Below, in pieces: positions 21,777 to 34,390 of a stretch of DNA of 64,000 nucleotides. Position 1 is the stretch's first letter, and every line of letters starts with the position of its first letter. Under the pieces are notes generated by a model. The model saw nothing but the letters and a program-made list of their open reading frames with translations, made no database searches and was not told the DNA's origin. Both the position numbers and the translations under genes were made by a program. The DNA comes from Plantago ovata (lineage: Eukaryota; Streptophyta; Magnoliopsida; Lamiales; Plantaginaceae): assembly GCA_028274465.1 (NCBI GenBank), contig CM051456.1, positions 102,275,348 to 102,339,347 on the forward strand, read 5' to 3'.

Positions 21777-22160
21777 TGATGCTTGCTTGCTGTTAACAAA
21801 GCTGTTTTAACCAATGGCAAAGAGTTTTTTTTTTTTTTTTTAAATGTTTATGTTCCAAGTAATATATTGTTATTATTCTTTTAAAAATGAATGATCGTTG
21901 TTGATATTTATTTTCGTTTTGTATTATGGCGAGCTTAAGTTTTGTGTCTTTATAGCACTGGGAAGCTGGCATAGAGTCATATAGATATAGACAAGGGTCA
22001 GTTGTATCATACTTCCTCCGCTTTTTTATAAAATTACTCTTTACTCATGTTTTATTTTACCGCATAGAGTCATGTTTAAACCCATAATTGTTTATTTCAT
22101 AATTTTATAATTTTATTGTGATCATACCGCTAAATTAAATACCACACATATTATATCAAC
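21777..22160 (+). other. FERONIA 3' region with Stowaway-like scrap
   Basis: 3'UTR with a T-run at ~21826, then AT-rich DNA. 22009-22040 (TACTTCCTCCGCTTTTTTATA) resembles one end of a Stowaway MITE; no partner end was found. The last eight bases, 22153-22160, are the hAT target duplication ATATCAAC. Confidence 0.55.
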
Positions 22161-22754
22161 TAGGCATGTACAAAAAAATTAACTGTCGGCACGACCCGTC
22201 TAATCGCGTGTGTTTTATCCGCAGTTGACGAAGCATTTTTGTCAAACGCAGTTAAAAATTTTGTCATCTGCAAAAACGCGGACGGGTGGCGATTGCAAAA
22301 ACGCGGATGGGTGGCGATTGTGTGATTGGTCAGCTGCAAGGCCGCAACCTGCCAACATATATATGTATATATTTAATTATTTTAGTTTTTACTTTTATAT
22401 ATATTAGTATACTACTAGCCTGCTTGATATAATATTTTTTCTTTCTATTTTATTGTTCCCTTTCTTTCTTTATGTTTTGGTGTCATTTTTTTTTCCTTAT
22501 CTATTTCTTCAATGATTTTTTTGTTCTTTTTCTGATGTTAAAAAATTCTTGCATATTCAGAGTTCCGTGATTTGGAATCGTCCAAGAGAACTGATTAACT
22601 GAATGTTGATTAATGGTCGAGGAGATAGGGCGGAGGGACTTTTGTTTTGCTTCTTTTGTCGGCTATTGTAATTTAATTGCTTGGTTCTGGGCGGTTTGTA
22701 ATTTAATACTGATGCCCAGCTAGAGCATCGCAAACTCAGCAGCCTGGTAATAAC

Positions 22755-23564
22755 ATGGGCCAGAGTGCAGACTGGCTCATAAAAAAGGCACGAAATAAGG
22801 AGTTTGGAGATTGGATGCTAGTTGAACGGAGAAAGAAAAAACAAACCCCACCTCCGGAGCAACCCCAGACGCAAACTCCTCCTAGAAACAATGCAAGAAA
22901 TCCCTGACGTGGTCCAACGACAAACCAGACCAGGCCCAATAATGTGGAGGCCTAGCCAGTGAGACAGGTAGCCAATGTGACTGTATTCCAAGCCCAGACA
23001 AATAATCCGCAACAAACGAGAGGAGGCCGTGTGCTACCTCAGAGTATTGTTGGCAGAAATCGTCAAACTGGACCAAGCAACACGCCAGTTCGGCCTAGAC
23101 AAACTAGGGCAACTAGTGACCCAACTCGCAGACAGACACAACCAAGTACTTCCACAGCCGTTCAGAGTACTAATCCCATTGTCAGTAATAACAATTTTAA
23201 CGTGCTAGGTGAATACAATACAGAATCAACCCTAGCAACAGGAAATTCCAGGGACATGGACATGAACATAGAACCGGAGGACATGGAAATAGAATTCATC
23301 AACGACATGATGGTGGCTCATTGGGTGCAACAACCAATCATAACCCGTGATCATCTATTCCAGGGGCCCTCGAAGATATTACGAGTCAACCAGGGAGAAT
23401 GGGTGATTCACGTAATGAATATCCCGTCAACGGTGTGGGAGGTAGAGATAAACACTCACTTGTTGATGAGGGAGGATCATCAGAGAGTAGCATGGCAGCG
23501 TTATGTGGTGACAGAGTGGGAACAAGCGCGCCATCAGACATTGATGCTGGAGTTGATGCATTAG
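22755..23564 (+). pseudogene. LINE ORF1 (gag-like) C-terminal part
   Basis: One frame reads KEFGDWMLVERRKK, typical of plant L1 ORF1 proteins after the zinc knuckle, then a Pro/Gln/Thr/Asn-rich low-complexity region to a stop at 23562. In-frame stops at 22905 and 22950 break it. The N-terminal DUF4283-like domain and zinc knuckle are not visible upstream, so it is truncated or diverged. Confidence 0.6.
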
Positions 23565-23633
23565 ATCTTTGCCCAATGGAGGAATCAGGATATTGAGTAT
23601 CATGTAATCTTCCCCCATCTACACGCATTAGAC

Positions 23634-24335
23634 ATGAAGATAATTTCCTGGAATTGTAAGTGAGTTGGGAACGAAAATTCTCGTCAAAACTTTCGAGATT
23701 TGGTTAGGTCGCATAGACCAACTGGTGTTTATTTATTGGAGACACGTGTATCTGAAGAACAGGCTAGGAACATTGCTCGATTTCAACAGAGAATTATTAA
23801 GTGTGGCCTGGTTGATCTTGGTTTTAAGGGACCTCGATTTACCTGGACGAATAAGAGGGAAGATGGAAGCTTGATACAAGAACGTATTGATAGGGCTCTT
23901 TCTAATTTGGAATGGATGGAGAAGTTTCCAAATCACTGTGTTACATCTACCCCGTACTCATGTTGACCACCACCCTATTATGACATTCTGCTTTGGTTTT
24001 GATAAACCGTTGGAACACAAGCCTTTCAGGTTCGAGGCAACGTGGTTCCTACATGAAGAATGTGAGCCTATTTTGAGAGATTTATGGCATACAGTGATGG
24101 GATATTGGATGCAATTGATAAAGTTCCAGAAGTTATGTTACCTTGGAACAAAGAAAGATTCAGCAACATTTTTATGCGAAAAACGAAGATCAAGTCGAGG
24201 TTGAAAGGGCCCAACGATCACTTGCACAAAGATACTCTCCTTTCTTGGCTCGTCTGGAGTCTGATCTCATCAAGGAATTTAATGTCATATTACAGCAGGA
24301 GGAAGTATTTTGGTTTCAAAAATCTCGCGTGAAAT
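23634..24335 (+). pseudogene. LINE ORF2 endonuclease part, internally deleted
   Basis: Starts MKIISWNCK at 23634, the canonical start of plant LINE ORF2 apurinic endonuclease, with a stop two codons later than expected sense. LLETR is visible, then a jump straight to IIKCGLVDLGFKGPRFTWTN...ERIDRAL, so the catalytic middle of the domain is missing. After a frame change, VDHHPI and FRFEATW follow, then EEVFWFQKSR. The frame is cut by the copia insertion at codons that resume at 42173 (WLVEGERNTKFF). Confidence 0.8.
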
Positions 24336-26426
24336 TGATAGTGTATATGTCCTAGAGACAGTCCTTACTAAGGGCATGGTGCCCTTGTAGAGGACATATA
24401 TGTACTATTACACAGGTCAACGTAATATAATATATGTTTGTTTCATTTTACTGTTGAGTATCGCTTTCATATTTATATTACACCAGGCTGCAGCATGTCA
24501 TATCTATATTGCTGTCTGTATTGATACTGAACATGTCCCCTCGGATAGATGACCGATCACACAGTTAGTGGGAGCTATGTGAGTTATCATCTATCCCAAA
24601 ATCTCCCTAGTCGTGGTACATCTCGGATGTGGGGGTCTGAATGAACCTGACAAGACTAGTATGCGTGGAGGTTATACTTGTTGGAGCAAGTGTGAGCCGA
24701 TCCCACGGCCACGGAACGGATTGTTGGACAATCAAGGAACGTTCCCATAACTGCGCATAGTTGTTCGAAGAAGCTTTATCGAACAATGGAAGTACCCACC
24801 GGACAATCCCATCGATGTATACTCTACACCGACGTGTCTATGGGAACCGGTGAGTTATCGAAGTGATGTCATTCGTCCTTTGTACTTACAGGACTTTATC
24901 ATCACATTTGTTGCTCCATATCCTTGGTGGACCCGTCGATGTCAGCTCTGAATAAGAAGTTGACCTAAGACACGATCCAGGATTATGGCTAAATACAAAT
25001 GGGGGGTGATAAGTGATTCTGTGAAGGATTCATCTCTCAAGTGTAGCACAGGAGAGCACTGCTCGTAGTCTACATAGTTGTGTTGGTAAAGTCACTGGCC
25101 AGTGCAAATGATATATTATGATGGTCATAAGTATATCTTAACCAAGCAACTCCCTGAGACGCCCGTGGATGTATTATTGAGATAGACACTTCATCGATCC
25201 TAGATACATTCGAGCAAGTCAGATGAAGGGACGTTACCATCGCCGCGTTGAGCGCAACAGGCTTCACAACGAAAGGGTTAGCTTTGAGAAACCTCTCACA
25301 CGTCCTCACGTATTAATATTGCAAATGGAACCGTCTAGGAATTCCATGTTGCCTAGTCTAGGACTTGCTTAATACGGTGAGGCCCTATGGGTCACACTAT
25401 GCGGTGATTCAGCCTATCAGGATATCCTTGAAGATGGAATCGCAATTAATTTGGAATTAATTGTGATTGATGGATTATAATTGATTTGGAATTAATTATA
25501 ATAATTGGTGGCTCAATTAATGATTTGGAATTATTAATTGAATTGGCTAAGTAATTGTATTTTATGTAAATACAATTAAAGATTATATTTTGGAAATATA
25601 ATGGAGGTTTGATTGTAAAGGATATGTTAATTTAGAATTAACATATGCAGTTGGGCAAAAATCTACTTGGAGTTTGGATTGCCTTAGAGATATATGTGGG
25701 TCCCAAAAGTGGGACCCACGTCCCGTAGGACAGGCGCGCGCGCGCGTGGCAGAATAGGGGAAGGAGTTCGACTCCTTCCTCTATTAGAAGTCCAAGGGAT
25801 AAATTAGATTTTCCTGATTGAGTTTTGATTTGATTGGGAATGAATCTAGACTTGATATTGGTTTCCTTGTGCGATAAGAATTAGATTCTTATTCCTTTAC
25901 GAAGTCTAATTGCTTATGCTTTAGGCTTCTATAGACTACTATATATAGTAGACTATTGGAGAGAGTTTTACATACGATTTGATGTGTGATTTTGATACAC
26001 AGTTATTCTACCCAGTTTTCTTAGAGAAAATAAAAACTCTCCCCTCCTCCCTTAGCCTCACGCGCGCGCACACCGCCACCGGAGGGAATTGCCGCCCCGT
26101 CTTCTTGGTCACATAAAGAATATCCTAGCATTCTTCCGATAGGATGTTCATCCGTGGATACCAAGGTTGAGGTTCTAGGAGCTGGAAACTAACTCTTATT
26201 GTCTTGCAGATATACAGAGTATTGTAGATATCTTCGACTTCGACGAAGGAGAAGATACACCGGATTATTACGAAGACTTGGAAGCTGCTTTGGAAGTAAG
26301 GTTAGTCTTCTAATTGACGTGTTTATATATATACGACATATGCATAATCAATTAACCAGTATGTTAAGAAAATTTTTAAAATTCCGCTGCGTACCCTAGG
26401 GGTAACTCTGACCATATTTTCTTACA
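24336..26426 (+). repeat. Copia LTR 1
   Basis: 2091 bp, the same length as LTR 3 (40082-42172) and differing from it at few positions. It contains several short perfect hairpins at 25690-25960: GTGGGTCCCA with TGGGACCCAC, GGAAGGAGT with ACTCCTTCC, and a TATATATA box at 25940 within a TAGTAG palindrome, which is the likely promoter. Confidence 0.93.
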
Positions 26427-28038
26427 GTGGTATCGGAGCGAGGTTAATTGATTACGTATATACGTATATATATTGTATGATTTTGTAGATATGTGGATGC
26501 AATTGATTCTATGATGAATTCGATTTTCAAAAGTTTTGTTTTTTATATAAATTTAGAATTTATATTTTTCAAAAAAAAAAAAAAAAAATTTAAATATATA
26601 TATTTTTGACCGGGCCGCTTGCGCGACGCAAGCGGCGGCCGGCGGCGCCTGCGTGCCGCAGGCGCACGGGCGCCTGCGGGCAGACGCAGGTGCCGGGCGC
26701 CAGGCGCCTGCACCCGCGGCGTCCGGTACCCGCGTGCCGCGGGCGCCGGCCGCCCGGGGCCGCGGGCACCGGGAGGGGGCGGGACTAGGTCCCGTCCCAC
26801 GTTTTAATAAAAAAAGAAAATTATATATATATTTTCGGGTTGGACCCAAAATCGAATTTTGAATGTTTTGAGGATTGAATTTTATATTTGGAATATAAAT
26901 ATGATTTAATTGTAATTGTTTTAAACTAGAGGCGTTAAGTTTAATTAGTATAAAGTTAAAGGGCTTATTTGTAATTTATCAATTTATTGTTTATTGCAAA
27001 TTAGTCCTTCTACTTTTGAATTTTAGATTTAACACCTCTAAGGGTTTTAAAATTACAATTAAGTCCTTCGGGTTTTCGAAAATTGCTACTTGGTCAATAG
27101 AATTTTCGAGTGTTCAATCTAGTCCAAATTTTCAATTATTTCATAGAGATTATAAGTATGGGATTATAATTTTCATAATGAAATTATGAAGTCATTTGTC
27201 ATCCACATATGCTACTACTTGTTTCATATGCTCAATATGCTATTGTTTGACAATGCATGTTTAAACCATGTTTTACATTCCGTTCGACCGCTATGCATGC
27301 GAGGGTAGGCGGCGCCCTCTTATATGTCGGACCACATATTTATGTATGGGTAGGCGGCACCCATTATATGCTTGACCGCGTTTAGAACTAGAATGGATAG
27401 GCGGCATCCATTACGTGAATGGATAGACCGTTCATGCATGATGGGTAGGCGGCGCCCTTATTTGTTTGTAGATGACTGATAACAACCGTCAAGCTACAAG
27501 CCCCAACCAATATAAGTACGGAAATATGTATATATATAAATATATGTATTTCTGAGATGCTTTCCATAGGGTGCTTTAATTTTGAACTTTCATTGCGTTT
27601 TCTTGTATTGGCGACCTCGTCTTACAAGACTCGCAGTAATCGTCAAATTAGGGTAAGCCTATTGTTATGACTTACTGCTTATTGTATCTAGCAACCTCGA
27701 TAGGTGCAATATGTAGGGCATCGGGTTAAATTAGATTTAACAACCAAGAGTTGCGTGACGCAATTGGATAGTCTTACTAGTCCTACCGGTCATATTATGC
27801 TATGCGACCAGCCCCCGTTGGAGTATGGCATAATATGGATTTGGATCTTGGCCACTACGGTAACTTGTTGGACATTACCGGTATGTTTGTTGTGGGGGCA
27901 AGCATATGTGAAAATAGTGGGAGCTAAACAGCTAAAGGACCTTGTTGTTTAGTTATGTTGACTGTGTATTTAGAAATGATATTTCAATAGTTGATTTATT
28001 ATTTTCGTTCTATATTATTTCTCCTTACGATATTAGAT
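26427..28038 (+). other. Copia leader with GC-rich block and hairpin repeats
   Basis: 1.6 kb of untranslated leader. 26610-26790 is an extremely GC-rich block (CGCCTGCGTGCCGCAGGCGC-type palindromes) in otherwise AT-rich DNA. 27300-27450 holds four hairpin units of the GGGTAGGCGGCGCCC type, each separated by ~35-50 bp. No gene. These are candidate RNA structures for packaging or translation control, by inference only. The second copy is 34391-35975. Confidence 0.6.
26428..26439 (+). other. Copia primer binding site, copy 1
   Basis: TGGTATCGGAGC, one base after LTR 1, is the initiator-Met primer site with one substitution relative to TGGTATCAGAGC. The same site follows LTR 2 at 34392-34403. 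Confidence 0.85.
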
Positions 28039-31000
28039 ATGGCGATACCGTCCTCCGAGCTTGTTGCCAACTTGGAGTTGCAAAAGCTAACAGGACCAAA
28101 CTACGTGGATTGGATCCATGAGGTACGAAAGGTGCTATGGTACAATGAGGTTGAGTACGTCTTGGACGAACCTATCCCTCCACCTCCCACTGAATTCACT
28201 ACGACAACCTATGATTGCTATTATGAATTGGAAGTGGAAAGGGCCGAGTTTGTAAAGAACTTGTTGCTGAATGCTATGTCTGACAATATGGTTGGACCAT
28301 GTCGAGACAAGGAACCATATGAGATTGTAAAATATCTCTCCTCATTCTTGGATGCTCCAAGGATGTGTGAAGGGTTCGAAGCTATCAAGATCATGCTTAT
28401 CAAAAGGCTTGAGACAGAAGAGCTGTCGCCTGAACAAGGTAAGTCATTGATTGACTTTCTCTTACAACTTGTTGCATATGGCTTGGAGCTAGAAGCTAAG
28501 GCTTCCATTATCTTGATCGTGCAAAGATTGTTGCAATCTATTCACAATCCCAATGTTGGGGTAGCAACAGAGTTGATTGTTGAGAGACCCGTTGCCAACA
28601 AATTCCCAAGGGTCAATCGTAGACCCAAAAGGAAGAGGGGTGGCAAGAATGGGCGCTATCGTAGGATGGCTGAATTTCGACTTAGGATCGAGATTTGTCT
28701 CTATTGCAAACTCAAGGGCCACTGGAAGAAAGATTGCCCTAAGCTTAGGGCAGATCAGGCGAAGAAGTCATCAGCTTCTGGCTCAGGTATGTTTGTTATT
28801 GAAATGAACATGACTACTTTTGACTCCAATGGTTGGGTATTAGATACAGCCTGTGGCTCACACATTTGTAATAATGTGCAGGGGCTAATTGATCACAGGC
28901 TAGTCAAGCGAGGTGAAATCGACTTGCATGTTGGGAACGGCAATCCAGTTGAAGCCAAACGCGTTGGACGCAGCAAGATAGATTTACCTTCGGGACAATG
29001 TTTAGAACTTGATAATGTTTATTTTGTTCCATCCATTGTCAGAAATATTATTTCCATTCCATTGTTAGACAATATGGGTTTTTTCTTTCGATTTGCGAAT
29101 AATACTTGTTATTTTTCATTAAATGATCAGTATTATGGAAAGGCTCGCTTGGTGAATGGTTTATATATTTTGCAAAGTAGTCTACCTTTATTTCAAATAC
29201 ATAACAAACAACCGTCTTCAAGTAAGAAGAATAATCCATCTTATCTATGGCATTGTAGGCTATGCCATATCAATGAAACACGGATTCAAAGACTAAGGAA
29301 GTTGGACTACTTAGAACCATTTGATTTCGAATCATATGGTACATGTGAATCTTGTGTGAAGGGTAAGATGACGAACAAACCTTTTGTTGGACAAGGTGTT
29401 CGTGCCACTCGCTGCTTAGAGCTCATACATACCGCTGTATGTGGACCGTTTAAAGTCCATGCGCGTGGGGGTTATCCTTACTTCGTTACCTTTACTGACG
29501 ATTTCTCAAGGTATGGATATATCTTTCTTATGAAGAATAAATCCGAGACCTTTGGGAAATTCAAGGAGTTTAGGAATGAGGTCGAGAATGAATTGAACCT
29601 AAGGATAGTCACTCTTCGATCGGATCGAGGAGGTGAATACCTTAGTGAAGAATTTATCGATTACTTGAAGGAAAATGGGATTCAGTCGCAATGGACTCCT
29701 CCTGGAACACCACAGTTAAACGGTGTGTCTGAGAGGAGGAATCGAACCCTGTTAGACATGGTAAGATCAATGATTGGATTCTCGACTCTTCCAAAGTATC
29801 TGTGGGGATATGCACTGCAAACTGCAATCTACATTCTGAACCGTGTACCATCTAAATCAGTGGAGAAAACTCCTTATGAGTTATGGAAGGGAAAGAAGCC
29901 TTCATTAGGCTATCTTAGACCTTGGGCTGTCCTGCGATAGTCAAGCTGATGCTCACTGATAAGTTAGATGCCAAGGGTGTCAAAGTATATTTCATAGGCT
30001 ATCCTCGTCAGACGAGAGGCTATGAATTCTATCATGCTGAAGATCACAAGGTGATCGTGTCTAGAAACGTGAAGTTTTTAGAAGCTGAATACCTCGAAGA
30101 AGAGAGGTTAGATGATATGATAGAACTTGAAGAAATTCAAGACTTTGACACGCGCGAACATGAGGTCTTTAAATCTTCTGATTTGGACTCAAGTTCAGTG
30201 GGAGCTTTCGAAGCAGACAAGGGTGATGATATGACACTTGCTAGGCATGTCATAGTCAGTGGGAGTCCTGTGATTAGATCAACAGTTGAAACCACACCTG
30301 TAGAACCCGTTGTCAACCAACCTGTGCAACAAGTTGCACAAGAGCAGCCTCCCGCAAGGGAACAGGGTCGCGCCCAACGACCAGCTGCATCAGTACCCAC
30401 TGATAATGTTCGTGTTACACGAAGCCAGAAAAGAAAAGCACCAGAACAAGTCGAGCTCCGTAGGTCGAAGAGGATCCTTAGAGGACCTCAGAAGCAAAGC
30501 CTTATGATAGAAGACATCAGTGAACTTGATGTCGGTTTATCAGATCGGGAAGATCCCGAGACCTACAAAGAGGCAATAATTGATATTGACTCACACAAAT
30601 GACAAGAGGCCATGGAATTAGAAATGGATTCAATGTACCAGAACCAAGTTCGGAACTTGGTAGACTTGCCCCAAGGGGTTAGACCAATTGGGTGCAAATG
30701 GGTCTTTAAACGAAAGACAGATGCCGATGGCAAGGTACAGACGCACAAAGCTAGGCTTGTGGCAAAAGGCTACACGCAAAGGTATGGCATCGATTACGAT
30801 GAAACCTTTTCACCAGTAGCAAAATTGAAGTCCATTCGAATTCTACTTGTGATAGCTGCCTACTATGATTATGAAATCTGGCAGATGGATGTAAAGACAG
30901 CCTTCCTCAATGGCAACCTTGAGGAAGAGGTCTATATGGTACAGCCAGAAGGTTTTATTAGTAAAACCAGGCCAACTGCTGTATGCAAATTACAAAGATC

Positions 31001-32128
31001 CATCTATGGGCTAAAGCAAGCGTCAAGGAGCTGGAATATCCACTTTGATGAAGCTGTCAAATCGTTTGACTTCATCAGAAGCAAGGAAGATCCCTGTGTC
31101 TATGCGAGACACAGCGACAAAGGAGTTGTTTTCATGATCATTATGTAGATGACATTTTGATCATGGGAAACAATGTCTCTATGCTAGAAGAGACTAAAGT
31201 TTGGTTATCAAGTACCTTCTCGATGAAGGACTTGGGTGAAGCGAACTACATCCTAGGGATCAAGATCTTTAGAGATAGATCCAAGAGGATGTTGGGAATG
31301 ACACAGTCCACCTACATCGACAAAATACTGAAGCGTTATAAGATGGACGACTCAAAGAGAGGCTTTCTCCCAGCTAGGCATGGGATTGTCTTATCAGTTA
31401 AGGATGGTCCTAAAACTGATGAAGAAAGAAATGCAATGAGTCGTGTGCCCTATGCTTCGGCAGTAGGGTCTATAATGTATGCAATGAATTGCACAAGGCC
31501 CGATGTGGCATATGCGCTTAGTGTCACTTGTCGACACCAACAGAATCCAGGAGTACCTCACTGGACTGCTGTGAAGAACATTCTTAAGTACCTTAGACGG
31601 ACTAAAGAGATGTTCTTGGTGTTTGGTGGAGAACCAGAATTAAAGATGTCTGGGTATGTCGACGCTGGATTTGAATCAGATCCTGATGACTTTAAGTCAC
31701 AGACAGGATACGTATTCAAATTGAACGGAGGAGCTGTCTGTTGGAAGAGTTCTAAGCAAGCCACGGTTGCTGACTCATCCACAGAGGCCGAGTACATTGC
31801 TGCATCAGAAGCATCGAAAGAAGCTGTCTGGATTTCAGAGTTCTTGAAGGAATTGAGGGTTGTTCCTGCTCCCAGTCCAATAACGATTTATTGTGACAAT
31901 ACGGGCGCCGTCGCTCAAGCTAGGGAGCCTAGATCTACAAACAAGAACAAACATGTACTTAGAAAATATCACGTTATACGTGAGATTATAGATAGAGGAG
32001 AAGTTAGTATAGAACGTGTCTCAACCACGGACAACGTGGCAGATCCTTTCACCAAGGTCTTATCAGTGGAAGTCCACTTAAGACATTATGCTAATCTGGG
32101 CATTAGGCATAAAGGTGACTGGCTCTAG
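28039..32128 (+). pseudogene. Copia gag-pol, copy 1 (two frameshifts and a stop)
   Basis: Gag starts [16 protein letters not shown]. The zinc knuckle is [14 protein letters not shown], protease [10 protein letters not shown], integrase [16 protein letters not shown] with [17 protein letters not shown] and [13 protein letters not shown]. Reverse transcriptase carries QMDVKTAFLNG; RNase H has TGYVFKLNGG and SSTEAEYIA. Three breaks: a lost G in a G run at ~29925 (frame shifts after RPWA), an in-frame TGA at 30600-30602 before the RT, and a lost T at ~31145 that destroys the YVDD box. Against 35976-40067 it differs by these indels and a few substitutions. The frameshifts are in homopolymers, so sequencing error is possible. 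Confidence 0.9.
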
Positions 32129-32142
32129 TCCAAGTGGGAGAT

Positions 32143-34390
32143 TGATAGTGTATATGTCCTAGAGACAGTCCTTACTAAGGGCATGGTGCCCTTGTAGAGG
32201 ACATATATGTACTATTACACAGGTCAACGTAATATAATATATGTTTGTTTCATTTTACTATTGAGTATCGCTTTCATATTTATATTACACCAGGCTGCAG
32301 CATGTCATATCTATATTGCTGTCTGTATTGATACTGAACATGTCCCCTCGGATAGATGACCGATCACACAGTTAGTGGGAGCTATGTGAGTTATCATCTA
32401 TCCCAAACTCTCCCTAGTCGTGGTACATCTCGGATGGGGGTCTGAATGAACCTGACAAGACTAGTATGCGTGGAGGTTATACTTGTTGGAGCAAGTGTGA
32501 GCCGATCCCACGGCCACGGAACGGATTGTTGGACAATCAAGGAACGTTCCCATAACTGCGCATAGTTGTTCGAAGAAGCTTATCGAACAATGGAAGTACC
32601 CACCGGACACTCCCATCGATGTATACTCTACACCGACGTGTCTATGGGAACCGGTGAGTTGTCGAAGTGATGCCATTCGTCCTTTGTACTTACAGGACTT
32701 TATCATCACATTTGTTGCTCCATATCCTTGGTGGACCCGTCGATGTCAGCTCTGAATAAGCAGTTGACCTAAGACACGATCCAGGATTATGGCTAAATAC
32801 AAATGGGGGTGATAAGTGATTCTGTGAAGGATTCATCTCTCAAGTGTAGCACAGGAGAGCACTGCTCGTAGTCTGCATAGTTGTGTTGGTAAAGTCACTG
32901 GCCAGTGCAAATGATATTTATGATGGTCATAAGTATATCTTAACCAAGCAACTCCCTGAGACGCCCGTGGATGTATTATTGGGATAGACACTTCATCGAT
33001 CCTAGATACATTCGAGCAAGTCAGATGAAGGGACGTTACCATCGCCGCGTTGAGCGCAACAGGCTTCGCAACGAAAGGGTTAGCTTTGAGAAACCTCTCA
33101 AACGTCCTCACGTATTAATATTGCAAATGGAACCGTCTAGGAATTCCATGTTGCCTAGTCTAGGACTTGCTTAATACGGTGAGGCCCTATGGGTCACACT
33201 ATGTGGTGATTCAGCCTATCAGATATCCTTGAAGATGGAATCGCAATTAATTTGGAATTAATTGTGATTGATGGATTATAATTGATTTGGAATTAATTAT
33301 AATAATTGGTGGCTCAATAATGATTTGGAATTATTAATTGAATTGGCTAATTAATTGTATTTTATGTAAATACAATTAAAGATTATATTTTGGAAATATA
33401 ATGGAGGTTTGATGTAAAGGATATGTAATTTAGAATTAACATATGCACTTGGGCAAAATCTACTTGGAGTTTGGATTGCCTTAGAATATAAGTGGGTCCC
33501 AAAAGTGGGACCCACGTCCCGTAGGACAGAGCGCGCGCGGGCGTGCGATAGGGGAAGGAGTTCGACTCCTTCCTCTATTAGAAGTCCAAGGGATAAGTTA
33601 GATTTTCTGATTGAGTTTTGATTTGATGGGAATGAATCTAGACTTGATTGGTTTCCTTGTGCGATAAGAATTAGATTCTTATTCCTTTACGAAGTCTAAT
33701 TGCTTATGCTTTAGGCTTCTATTAGACTACTATATAGTAGACTATTGGAGAGTTTTACATACGATTGATGTGTGATTTGATACAGTTTATTCTACCCAGT
33801 TTTCTTAGAGAAATAAAAAAACTCTCCCCTCCTCCCTTAGCCTCACGCGCGGCACACCGCCCCGGAGGGAATTGCGCCCCGTCTTCTTGGTCACACAAAG
33901 AAATCCTAGCATTCTTCGATAGGCTGTTCATCCGTGGATACCAAGGTTGAGGTTCTAGGAGCTGGAAACTAACTCTTATTGTCTTGCAGATATACAGAGT
34001 ATTGTAGATATCTTCGACTTCGACGAAGAGAGAAGATACACCGGCTTATTACGAAGCCNNNNNNNNNNNNNNNNNNNNNNNNNNNNNNNNNNNNNNNNNN
34101 NNNNNNNNNNNNNNNNNNNNNNNNNNNNNNNNNNNNNNNNNNNNNNNNNNNNNNNNNNAACTCTTATTGTCTTTCAGATATACAGAGTATGTTTAGATAT
34201 CTTCGACTTCGACGAAGAGAAGATACCCGATTATTACGAAGACTTGGAAGCTGCTTTGGAAGTAAGGTTAGTCTTCTAATTGACGTGTTTATATATATAC
34301 GACATATGCTAATCAATTAACCAGTATGTTAAGAAAATTTTTAAATTCCGCTGCGTACCCTAAGGGGTAACTCGGACATATTTTCTTACA
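32143..34390 (+). repeat. Copia LTR 2 (contains assembly gap)
   Basis: Preceded by the polypurine tract AAGTGGGAGAT. It shares ends with LTRs 1 and 3 but has many 1-3-base losses from ~33220 onward and a run of 100 Ns. About 95 bp left of the gap (from ~33966) are repeated right of it (from 34159), so the true LTR is probably one ordinary ~2.09 kb copy. Confidence 0.85.
34059..34158. other. Assembly gap (100 N) with overlapping edges
   Basis: Exactly 100 Ns. The sequence before it (CTCTTATTGTCTTGCAG... to ACGAAGCC) recurs after it with small differences, so the gap joins two overlapping contig ends rather than hiding unknown DNA. Confidence 0.95.

Noticed and set aside
20385..21820. Several antisense open frames opposite the FERONIA gene
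   Set aside because: Shadow frames of a conserved coding sequence; no domain and no start context.
22959..23564. A Gln/Thr/Pro-rich host protein
   Set aside because: It follows the EFGDWMLVERR motif of LINE ORF1 and precedes the LINE ORF2 start MKIISWNCK, so it is LINE gag-like sequence.
26543..26862. Ala/Gly/Pro/Arg-rich open frames on both strands
   Set aside because: They arise from the GC-rich palindromic block in the copia leader; long open frames in all frames are expected in such DNA.
33979..34320. 113-residue frame spanning the N run
   Set aside because: Built across an assembly gap inside an LTR; not a protein.
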